Below are positions 26,601-37,100 of a stretch of 64,000 nt of DNA, piece by piece. The notes beneath the pieces are model-generated. The model ran no database searches, was not told the DNA's origin, and saw only the letters and a program-made list of their open reading frames with translations. The stretch covers positions 2,356,001 to 2,420,000 of the forward strand of contig JAVHJL010000007.1 in the NCBI GenBank assembly GCA_036971715.1, in the 5' to 3' direction. Origin of the DNA: Arthrobotrys musiformis (taxonomy: Eukaryota > Ascomycota > Orbiliomycetes > Orbiliales > Orbiliaceae). Numbering within the stretch: the first letter of the stretch is position 1; each line of letters begins with the position of its first letter. The position numbers were made by a program, and so were the translations under genes.

Positions 26601-28789
26601 TTCGTCTCCGCGTGGCTAGCTTTTTTGTTGTATCAGGACTATAAACTACTCAGAAAAGTTTTCAGGGTAAATTTAATTGTTTTGAAAATGATATGATGGT
26701 AGGATTCTAGTTGGCAGTGGGCTAAATAATTGCCTGGATAGGAACCTACTTAGGTATATATACTGAAGCTTGAAGACGCTGAGGCAGATCTGAAATTTTA
26801 CAGCCTTTCAGGGCAGTGATCCTTCTTGTAAATTGAGGTACATAAGCACGTATACCCCCTATTCACTCTGGTTCAAATAGATAATACGCCTACATGGAGT
26901 TCTGTGTAACATATGCGGCTTCCTGGGAATCGAACGCATGAACAGCCACAGCACTTGCTACAATAATGATTGTTACAGTCCGCATCAATTTTCGTTCTTG
27001 TGAGTTTAAACCAAGGCTGTGATTTTTCATCCTAAATTTATAGCGAATCACCACTGTGATATTCATATGTGAGCCTATGGTAGCGTTAGCGCTTCATGAA
27101 ACGTTATAACGTTAAACATTGAACTGCGCGAGAGCAATCAGTATGCAGATGTGCTAGCTGCGCCAGCCTCCCTCAAAGGCAAGTTTTATGGGAAAGATAA
27201 AACATTTTACGGCAATCCGCAAAGCCTTTCTATGATTTCGACTTGCAGCAGTTAGATAGGCCCTGATTGCTCGTCGATCGATCCCGTTCTAGCTGCATGT
27301 CCATACATATACTGTGGGCTGTGCCATGGAACATACACTCTGTGCAGCCGTGCCGCACCCATGCATGCGCAATGGCCGTGTCGTGCCACAAGATGTTCAT
27401 ATGTATCTCTTCGAGGCTACACAAGATGAAATCTAGAGAATTTTGTGCATATTTTCCATTTTATTGTGTAGCGGGGTACACAACAGAAGTGGGGTACCAG
27501 GGTTATCCTAAATCCAGGATATACTCTGTATTTGGGTTCAAGGTGGTGGAAGAGGCTGTGACAACGCAATGTGGCTGGTGAGTGTTGTTGCTGTGGTATT
27601 TTCCGGATTCGGACAGAGTGTGGCGCCGAAAATGGAATTGGCTTTGGCTGGAATCCCCGAAATTGCTTTGAGTTTTGGTTATTGCGGGTGCCTCCTAATC
27701 GCCCATTCCTCTCCTCATATCACCAACATCAGTCATCAACTTCAACATCGTCATCTTCAACTTCAAGCATTCCTATCACATGTTTCTGGGCCGATGCATT
27801 GTCGACAGCAGAATTCTAGCCGGATGATGCTGACGGAAATGCCAGCTTAACTCCCCGAGCCGGTCCAAATCAAACCAAACCCAAACCCAAAAGCCCCTCG
27901 CCCGGCCTGCCTTTGCTGCCTCCCATCGACAAACCAAAACCACGTTCCGAGTATGGCAGCCCTTCCCCTAGTCCTCCCGGCCTAACCATCTTTGGTCCGC
28001 TTTCCTATTTCATGCGCGGGACTGCCCTTCGATAGGACGGAACCAGATGCGAACATCTGCGATATCCTTTCCAAGTTAGCTACCGTCGCCTCATCCTCAT
28101 TCTATCTTCTTGCTCTTCTTCGTCTTTCCAGCGAATCGACGGCCACTGCGGATAAATCCCATGCTGACGTGCTCCTCTGATCACCACAGGTCTCTTTTGT
28201 CCCGCTTTTATTTTCTTCTTTGAGCTCGTTCACAGTCACACCTTTTATTCGTCGCCATTTGGCCACTTCCGTTCGGCCCTTCGTCACCACTTTTCCTTTC
28301 TCCCTCCTTCGATTCTACACTTTCGCTGTTTCCAACAAGTCCACTTACCCCTCAAATTCTATTCGCCGTTATTGTCGCTAGTTGACTGACGGCATCTTGC
28401 TTGCTTGCTTGCTTTGCATTCCGTCGACTCACAAGTGCAGGAAGGGAGGAACTCTTGCATATTTTGCTCAGGTACTGGAAATTCACGGAGACGAGGCGTA
28501 TATTTGATTGCACAATCACCTCAGTGCGCCCACCTCCTCACACACCAAACCTTCGTTCAGTCGTTTTATATACATACTCAACATACGAACGCCGCTTTTC
28601 TGGACCTTAACCATGCTATCGATACGCAATAACTCCTCTATTGTAGCCGTTCAGAGCATGGATTAGCAACCTCCAACTTTTACAGCCACTACCAACATTT
28701 TTTCTCCTCTTTTTTATATACCAAAATATTTCCAGACACTGCGACATATTGTACCTTTCAACTAGATCCTACCCCGCTACATACATTTA
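26601..28789. other. intergenic region with pyrimidine-rich leader
   Basis: There is no supported gene. From about 27990 to 28790 the + strand is strikingly C/T-rich, as in the promoters and 5' leaders of many filamentous fungal genes. It probably belongs to the gene starting at 28790. Confidence 0.5.
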
Positions 28790-29383
28790 ATGGATCCAGT
28801 GGCTAAAATCACCAGCACGGGCGCTGCAGCTGGGACTGCTGTCGCTATCGGCATACCATTTGTTGCCCCTCTCCTTCCCTACCTAGTTTACAATGTCTAC
28901 CAACTTCTTATCAACCGAACGTTGACAAAACATCTCCTTCGGGCCATCAAAATCACACAATTCTTCACCCGTATCGCTCCATACATCAGCTCCGTCCTCG
29001 ACCCGACTAGTGCCGCTACTCTTTCCTCGGTTATACACGCATATCTCGTGGATGCCTACAATCGTTGGATGTCCCACTCCTGGCTATGGTTATTAGGTCG
29101 GGCGTGCAAGGAGGTCGCGAAGTGGGGTGGAATACCACAGGAACTCTTTGATGTTGTCGAGGAGTGTATGTGGGGTGGGTGGTGTCTCGGTGTTCAGACA
29201 TTCCAGCAGACACCGCATGCGACAAGTACAATAATCGATTATGGGCTTCTAGCGAAGGTGCAAGCAGTCACATGGGCTAGTGCCGAAGCTACAGCTACAA
29301 TCTTGAACGAAGCTTTTGGAAGGAATTCAACGGTTATGGCTTATGGTGGAATTATGGGAAGACTAGTGGATGAGACTCAATAG
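28790..29383 (+). CDS. small hydrophobic protein, unknown function
   Basis: Single open frame of 197 codons starting after a pyrimidine-rich leader. The N-terminal part is Gly/Ala-rich and hydrophobic (TAVAIGIPFVAPLLPYLVYNVY) and could be a membrane anchor. The rest is mixed helix with many Trp residues (WMSHSWLWLLGRACKEVAKW, then MWGGWCLG). I recognise no domain. Frame length, start context and balanced composition favour a real gene; a spliced extension is possible but not needed. Confidence 0.65.
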   Translation: MDPVAKITSTGAAAGTAVAIGIPFVAPLLPYLVYNVYQLLINRTLTKHLLRAIKITQFFTRIAPYISSVLDPTSAATLSSVIHAYLVDAYNRWMSHSWLWLLGRACKEVAKWGGIPQELFDVVEECMWGGWCLGVQTFQQTPHATSTIIDYGLLAKVQAVTWASAEATATILNEAFGRNSTVMAYGGIMGRLVDETQ

Positions 29384-30355
29384 TATTGAGATACACGGAG
29401 TTGATTGCGACCGCTTTTGGTTAGAGCTGTCCTCCCACTATTTTTGGCACTGGGTTATTCCTCTTTCTTTTATTGACGTCGTCCTCTTCCTTCGGTCGGA
29501 CGTGGTTTTACATTCTTGGATACATATTTCTTCCACACATTTTTGAATCGGCCTTTCCGATCATCTCTCCTTTTCATCGCCTAAATGCGACACTCTTCTC
29601 CTTTGTCCCTCTTGTCCCTTTCACTTCTCTTCACATACTTCTGGGTCTTCTTTTTTTTCCTTGCGGCGTTTCTACCATCTAAAGATATTGGAAAGGGAAA
29701 GGGGGTTATTGCATCCGGAAATCCAGGTGTTCGTTCTCATGTTTTTTTATTTCTCTTTTTGGTCGTTCAACCGACTTTTTCCATATTACTTTTAGCGTTC
29801 CTTATAGCGTTTCTAACCTTTTTTTTTCTCTCTTTTGGATATTTTGATGGAGTTTTTACCTTGGACTATCTAGGGGTTTTCGGTCATGGTATGGAGTGGT
29901 GAATCTCTTTTAGGATAGCTTTAGATGGTTTACAATATATAAGTACTTAGTAACCAATGTAAACTATGGTTACCAACTGATACTGTCAAGTACCTTGATT
30001 ATTGAAACAGTTTAGCGTTTGGATGCTAGCTAGCTAGTCTGGCAGACATAATCATAACGTGGGCTAGTCAAGCCCTCTGCAGCTGGCATCGACACTGGGG
30101 CCAGTCGATATCTGTTGGTCCGCTTGCAATGTAGATATAACAGTGTATTGAATATTTAAAGCGGACTGTACTGTAATTTAGATATCAAAAGTGCTCGCGC
30201 GATATATGCAAGTATACTAGTATGTAACATTGAAGCCCGAAGTCTCATTGACTTGACTCATACGTAAACTCGTCCCAAAAGAACCCAAAGCGAACCATTA
30301 CAAATGATATGAAGGTATAGAAAGAAAAATATCTACATGAACAGAATGGATGAAG
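29384..30355. other. intergenic region
   Basis: T-rich 3' flank of the preceding gene, then an ordinary spacer before the convergent metallo-beta-lactamase-fold gene. The 105-codon frame at 29585-29902 is mostly Phe/Leu from T-rich DNA and I do not accept it. Confidence 0.55.
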
Positions 30356-31837
30356 TTAAATTAATATCGCCTTGTCCCCGACTTCTAAATCCAATAACTT
30401 GATCCCGGCAGGACCATCCCAAGCCTTCACATTCCCCTCGTCCTCGCCCTCCTTCCCATCGGCTTTATCTTCAGCATCACCAGGAAATTTTAACTCCTTA
30501 CTCCTCCTTCCCTCCAAAACCTCATCCCCGGCCACTTTCTTTAACTCCTCGTCGACCTCTTTAACATCCCATTTGATCTTCTTGACGAAATGGCTGCAAA
30601 ACCCTTCTAGCTTAACCTCCTCATCGTGGGTGGCGACAAGGTACTTAACCCCAAGCGGGAAGTCGGTCGAACAACTACTCCTAGGACTAATAGGTTCCTC
30701 CGTCAACCGCGCCTGCTCGCTTCTGATCTTCTTAAGTTCCGTTAGGATCTTAAGCGCGTTCGGGAGACCGGATGATACCGTCCCGCCTAACCAAACCGGA
30801 TTATCGACTTTTACGAAGCAATGTAGAAAAGCGGTTAGAGGTAGTGGTAGGGAGGAGAGGTATTGTGTTAATGCTGACGGTGGAACTCCATGGGGAGTGT
30901 AGAGGAGGGAGTCGGTGAGTGTGTTTTTGGGACCTGGTTGTTTTAGGTTTATGGATTTCCTTGAAGGTTGGGCTGGCTTTTTGGGGAAACGGTTTGGATA
31001 GTCTTTGTGGGTGGTATTTTTGTTGGAATTGGGCTGGGGGCTTGGGGATGTGGAGATGTTTGAGGGGACTGTGGAGAGGGTGATTGTGCTTGGTACTTGA
31101 TGAGCTGTGGGGACGGCTGGATGGAGGAGGTTGGCTGACGGTGGGGTCAGCGGAGGTGACGGAGGGAGAGCTTTACGACTGGATGGATCTTGGGTCGGTG
31201 TGTATGTTATCCCCAGGCCGATGTGTATGCTTGGGATTTCCCATGGTTTTAGAGCAGGTAAGAAGGCCAGTTCAACGATAGCGGCGACGGAAGGGTCGGT
31301 TTCGAAGGTGTATTCCTCTTCTGTATCTTTGTTTTCCTGATCTTTATTTTGGTCCGGGGTCTCTCGATCTCCACTTGGCTCATCTGCAGCCGGTTTGCTC
31401 GGATTACTAGAAGTCTTATAAATCGGAATCCGCGATACCCGTCCGCTCTTACGACTGGTAAACGGACGTAACCTATGCACGTTTTCCGGATTAAAGTGCT
31501 TCCAGCTCTTGACTATCCCGTCCGCACCGGGAACGGTGTAGATTTGTAGACTTCCATCTTTAGAAAGCTGTCGGCATGTAGCTTCATTACAGTGGTCCGA
31601 TTTAGTCTGTGATATTAATAGAATATCCGGCTGGGGGTCCAGTTCTGTAAGAGATGGTATAGAAGATGGAGTGGTATGATGGTTTTGTGCGAATTTTGGG
31701 TGCCAGACCTCCGAGGGACCGACGATCCAGGGGTCTACTAGTATGTTGAAAGGTGCATGTGATGGGGGGTTATGAGGTGAGGTTAGGGTGATTAGCCATG
31801 TTGAATCAGCGGTTATGTGCCGAAGGGTGATGGGCAT
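30356..31837 (-). CDS. metallo-beta-lactamase-fold protein with degraded metal motif
   Basis: Single exon, 493 residues. The N-terminal region matches the UlaG-like branch of the metallo-beta-lactamase superfamily: ADSTWLITL, NILVDPWIVGPSEVWHP, and DILLISQTKSDHCNEATC. In that family the last segment normally carries HxHxDH. Here the first two His positions are Gln77 and Lys79, while Asp81 and His82 remain. A late His in VATHDEEVKLEG is kept. A long disordered, Pro/Ser/Thr-rich insert occupies about residues 225-300. The C-terminal ~90 residues are charged. Loss of two ligands argues against a normal dinuclear site, so the protein may have one metal or none, or be non-enzymatic (inference). 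The first ATG fits the family start. Confidence 0.8.
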   Translation of the reverse strand: MPITLRHITADSTWLITLTSPHNPPSHAPFNILVDPWIVGPSEVWHPKFAQNHHTTPSSIPSLTELDPQPDILLISQTKSDHCNEATCRQLSKDGSLQIYTVPGADGIVKSWKHFNPENVHRLRPFTSRKSGRVSRIPIYKTSSNPSKPAADEPSGDRETPDQNKDQENKDTEEEYTFETDPSVAAIVELAFLPALKPWEIPSIHIGLGITYTPTQDPSSRKALPPSPPLTPPSANLLHPAVPTAHQVPSTITLSTVPSNISTSPSPQPNSNKNTTHKDYPNRFPKKPAQPSRKSINLKQPGPKNTLTDSLLYTPHGVPPSALTQYLSSLPLPLTAFLHCFVKVDNPVWLGGTVSSGLPNALKILTELKKIRSEQARLTEEPISPRSSCSTDFPLGVKYLVATHDEEVKLEGFCSHFVKKIKWDVKEVDEELKKVAGDEVLEGRRSKELKFPGDAEDKADGKEGEDEGNVKAWDGPAGIKLLDLEVGDKAILI

Positions 31838-34140
31838 AGTAGAACACCTTGGGTCTAAGGAAGGAGCCCTGGGTAACTTCTTTTTGATGAAAACTATAGT
31901 ATTTAAGCGTAAATGAACAAGGTATTTTCGAGTAAGTCCCCAGAATGCGAAGTTTTAGATATTCAATAAGGATCGATCAGATAGGTAACTGATATCGGGT
32001 ATGCTTGCGGGCCTGTATGCAAGAATGCGTGTTATGGTGCAGGTTTTGTCGAAGGCTAGGGGGAAAGCTGAGAAAAATGCAAGATCGTATGTAATGCAGT
32101 GCCTTACTAGGTAGTAAACTATGGAAAAATAGAAGGAAAAATGATAATAATAATAATTGTTCCCTTGAAGATAAGATGTCCGTATAAAGAAATGGAAGGG
32201 GAGGGGGATGTAAGAAGGGGAAGATGTTCCTTTTTTAACCTACTAATTGTCATCCGGTGTCCGGTCCAGATAGATATTCTCCGGGGTTTCGTTTCCCCTC
32301 ACCGAACATGCTTTTCAGGAACAAGGTTCAGTCCGTAGAGTTCAGTTGACAATAACTTCGGGGCTCAGAGCGTGGTCCAGGCTCGGTTTCTTCCAGACCG
32401 TACCTGTGTGGGATGTGTTTCGCTTGCTTCGCAGCGCATATACAGCAAGGTTTGGAGTTAATACGGCCAAATGTGCCAAATGTGGATGGCAAGTGCCGAA
32501 AACTCCTGGGCCTTGGTCCGCAGGTCGCGGAAGTTTGAAACGAATCGAGAAACATTTGTCGAGACTTGCCCCCAGCCCGACGGTGGTCTTCCCTGGAGCG
32601 GGTCTAGCCTTGTTGGCCTTGTTCCCAAAGTGTCGACGGAGAACAGCGCCATTCGAGTAAACTTGCTCTGAGGCCTTTTGGGACAGAAGGTTGGGCCGAA
32701 GCCTGTCTTTTTGTGCATGCTTTAGTATCTGCATGCTAACCAAAAGCTGCAAGACGGCCACTAAATTGCATTGTGATCACTTTGAAGTGGATTTTTTTGT
32801 CGGGTGTGAACCGGGTGTGGTTGCCCTGCAGGTGTATATCCAGCCAGCAATTAAGCATCGTTTAAAGCTATTTTGCTATTTCGCCTGGTCAATTGCAACT
32901 TTCAGCTTCCGCATACTATGTATGTAGGTCGGGGCATGTGCCCTTCTTGTGTTCGAGAAGAACCTGGATATCTAATGTCAGTAAACCCATCTTCGACATC
33001 TGCAGGTCCTGGTCTGGGCCATGCGTGAGTACTACGGCTACAATTGTGCAATTGGTGCTGGTCATGGCAGACTGGATGTGAGAATGGCGACTAGTCTTGA
33101 GTGAGCCTGTCGTCAGTAAAACCCTTCTACTGGCCAGGGGTACAGGCAAAGCACGGACACACGTGACTACCAACCTCCTCCAACACAAATTGCAATTTGA
33201 AGGGTCCGAACACAATTCCGATGCTTCAAATCTCCCTCGATCTTCTTAGTAAGTTCGAAGTATTAACGTTATCCACGGCTGCAGAATTAATTTCAAATCG
33301 CCGCAAGGCTTTGGCTCTCGGTAAACCCCACTAGCTAAGATATGAAGTATGCTAGTGGCACGGGCGGCTTCTGGGACCATCGCGTGGACGCAATATCAAT
33401 GCAAAAGTCAAACCTTGCATAACATTGCCTATTTATCGTGAAGGAACACAGCAAAGTGCCGTTGGAACCACAATTTGGAGCTGAGGCTGAAAAATAAAAA
33501 GAAAGATGTGTGCGGGGTATATATCCTCGAATGCTGAAGGCTTGGTATGTCCCCATCAAAGATCCTTAAATGCTAACGGGACGGGTACTCATTGTATTGA
33601 TTAGATAGTCTAGGCTGGCTAGATGTTGGGAGATGTATTGACCCTAGACTAATGTATTGATAGTCTAGGGGATGTATTGAAACCATGCAATGGTGTTCTT
33701 CTGGTTAGCCTTGAGCGGGATCCATGTAGGACAAAGTTTTTCATTGGCACGAGGCCTCGAATGCGCGATCCTGGAAACTTTTCAACCTTTATGCATGAAC
33801 AAGCCTTCCGATCCTCGGATTGATGAGGATCCTAGGATAGCCTATCAATAGACGAATAGTCTCAACCCTTGTCCATAAAAGCCGTTAGAGTCGGCTTCCT
33901 TATATTCGAATGGCGCCCGCGTTCCTTCCTGCCCCTCTCGAATTCCCGTCTTTTTCTTCAATTGCATGCATCTTCGAGTTTTCAAATTTTCAGCTTTGGT
34001 AGCGGGTAGAGCCCCTGATTGGATTGACTGGGTTCGCACTTTCTGGATCGGTTTCGAGGTCTCGTCGCGCCATCTTCTACAACGAAGCACCGTTTGAGAT
34101 TTCGATTCCGCTATAGAGATTTCACTTGTGAATATTCGAA
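31838..34140. other. divergent intergenic region
   Basis: Shared upstream region of the metallo-beta-lactamase-fold gene (-) and the CorA-type gene (+). It contains an inverted repeat with interleaved direct repeats at 33632-33680. No frame is convincing, including overlapping frames of 65-140 codons at 32340-32760. Confidence 0.5.
33642..33670. repeat. perfect 10-bp inverted repeat
   Basis: The arm ccctagacta (33642-33651) and its exact reverse complement tagtctaggg (33661-33670) are separated by nine bases. The nonamer atgtattga occurs in the loop and again on both sides, giving three direct copies. Function unknown; it could be a protein-binding site or a relic of a small inverted-repeat element. 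Confidence 0.85.
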
Positions 34141-37100
34141 ATGCCGATAAACATAGATATAGATCATTACGACTCCTGGGACGATGATCCGCTTATACCG
34201 CCACCTGCACCTGCACCGGCGTCTCAACCCGAATCCGATGTTACGCCAGAGTCTGGATCCCCGGAAGGCTCTGAGCTGACGGATCAAGGGGCAAGCGGAA
34301 CTGGGGATCGCGCCGCCAGGGACGCAATGCGACGGCGCAGGGCTAGAGAGGCGAGGGCGAGTGCGGAGAGAAGTAGAATGCGGGCTAGAGATGAGGCGGC
34401 TAGGAGAGCGGCTCAGGCGGCGGCGGCGGCTAGAAGAGCGGGGCAGGCAGCGGCGAGAGGGCGGGGACCGGGTCCTGGGTTTATGTACCCTCCACCGAGA
34501 GGCCTAGGGAGCGAGCACCCTCCGGGCCATCGATCTACGATAACCATCAAAAAAGAGCGCCGATATCCCAATCTTCAAGAAAGTCTCAAAGCCTCAGGAC
34601 GTTATTTCGTTGAGACTGAACGCGAATTTTTGGTTTTTAGCGTTACACCACGGGAAGTGGAAAGAATAAAACAGAGGGCTTTATACGACAGGCCTCCTGA
34701 TTTACCTGCATACGGTGTGTTTTGGATTTCGAGCTTGATTCTAAGCGTCAATTCTTCGGCAACTTTATTTGATTACAATCGAGGATGGTGACTGATATCG
34801 CGTGTTATTGATTGAGATTCACAGATGACCCCGTCATGTTCAGCGGTCAGAGTAGTTCGGAGGACGATGACGAGTTTCTAAGTTATTCTTTGAGGCTCGA
34901 CCTTGAGGGAGCTGCGGATGAACCCCCACCACCCCGTATACTACACCCAGTTCCCTTTTCTTGGTGGTTTGATGTCGCCCTCAAGTCATCCGGCGACGAA
35001 AATTCGAAGATCAAGAGTATTTTCCACGGGGGGAACGTCCCCAGTGGTCAACGGAGTAGTACTTTCCTTCGGTATTTCACAGCACATCGAAAAGAGCTCG
35101 TAGGGCCGCAAAGCGGTCAATCGGGGCGACCGGAAATCAAGAAGGTGATTTCTTCGAGGCGGTCTATCAGCGCAGAAGTTAAGGATGATACTGTCAAGCT
35201 TATTACAGCTTGTACTGCAAATCCTAGCGGCAGACCAACAAATATAGACGATATTCGGTTCCGTTGGATGTAAGTTACATTGTCGTGCCGTTAATTTAAT
35301 GCCCTTCATTCGAGGCTTTTCTGGAACGAGTTACTAATTAAAATTGCATCAATTAGACATTTCCAAAATCCTACGTTAAACTTGGAAGACTTCAAGGTTA
35401 GTTGCCCTTTATCCATGCGGTTTAAAGGCTCGACCGAAGTTGCGGCTAGAAGTGCCCCGTTTTGTAACCAGGCGAGCACCGAATTCAAAGCTCTGGATAA
35501 TCTGATATCGTGATGTTGCTTTATTGCACAAAAATTTACAGGAGCAAGTTCTTAATATCTCAGGTCTTGAAGACCACGATTTAACTATCCTATGGGATCT
35601 CTTTGAGAGGGTGAAGGACAAAATGGAACGGACCTATATACACGGCAAATATTTGGAAGGGGGTGCTATTCGATGCGATGGGAAATCCGGGAAAGAATGT
35701 TCCTCGGCGACCTTCATAGCTATGCCAGTCTTAAAACTCCAGCCGCTAGAGGTCCCATCGATATTGAAAGGGCAGCGTTCACAACCTAAGGCTTTCCAAA
35801 GTTCGGACCATGCACCTCGGCCGTTGATGCAAACTACAGCCAATATGGCATCTACACTTGACAGGGATAAAAAACAAGCTACCTTTTCCAGCAAGTTGGT
35901 GCCGAGGGACCAGGCCATTCATGTTGTACAAACGTGGATACTGGTGATAAACGATAGTGAGTGTCCGACTACGCAGAGACAGGTTTGCATGCGAATTTTC
36001 GTGAACTAACAGGTATATACTATTATCGAATCCTAGAACTTCTAGTGACCCACTCCCCGTCCTCTTTGAAAGATATCGCCGGACCCAACATTCAATTTGA
36101 AGATGGCCAGCAGGATGAGGGTTTTACCATTCGTGTAGGGACTAATTTTGACGGGGCGCATTACTTGGCTGGCGAGAAATGTCAAACTTGGTTTGTAAGT
36201 GATTTCCTCGGGCTAATCGTTACACATGGCGCTGGGCATAAATACTATAGCTAGCTTCTCTACTGACAAGCCTTTGGCAATTTGAATACTAGGAATTTCA
36301 AGCTGAGTTGAAGAAAGTGGTCCGGACTCCAACATATCTGCCGTACAAAGAGAAAGACGCAACGATATCGCTCAAAGATGGCACAATTCTAGGGCCTCAA
36401 AACTGGGCGGCGAAACTGGGAGAGAATAAAGCCAAGCTTTTTAGAGTTGCATTGGAATTAAAAGACAACAGACCGTCCATGATGCCGCCACACATGCGCA
36501 TGGACCCTCCAGGCCTAGGCAGCCACTATGCTCCGAGATCATATGTCCCGAGCCCGTATGCCTCGAGACCATACGCTCCGGGCTCAATTGCCCCAAGCCC
36601 GTATGCCCCAAGCCCATATGCTCCAAGCCCATATGCTTCAAATCCATATGCTCTGAATCCATATACTCCGAGCCCATATGCTCCAAGCTCATATGCCCCG
36701 AGCTATGCGGCAGGCTCATATCCACCGGCCACCGCACCAACCGTGCCACAGTCACAGATGATTTCTCGGACGGGCGGCGTGGACCCTAGTGTAAGCTCTT
36801 TCAATAGGCTATTTTGTATGAGGAAATGTGCTAAAAGAATCTTTAGGGCGACTCGGATGGAGGTGCAGTAGCTGTAAGTAAAAGTTCTTACCAGCGGAGT
36901 GGTCCGCCATCACGACGACAGCGAAACCTCCCCCCAACTAGAGCCGGAAGTACACCGTTCCAAGACGATGCAGGGCCAGCTACAAAGTATGAAGGACGTC
37001 GTAGCAGCCGACCGCAGCTACCACCAGGCTATGTAGAAAGAAGCAGCGAGGCGAGGCCAACAATTGCACCCGTGCCTGATCCTCCGACGACCAGTGCACC

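Noticed and set aside
26920..26950. second tRNA-like T-loop (ttcgattccc on the minus strand)
   Set aside because: The T stem does not pair and no cloverleaf can be built around it.
29585..29902. 105-codon hydrophobic frame
   Set aside because: Phe/Leu-rich only because the DNA is T-rich; it lies in the probable 3' flank of the gene at 28790-29383.
32340..32760. several overlapping frames on both strands of 65-140 codons
   Set aside because: All six frames are partly open because of local GC content; none has motifs or neighbours to splice to.
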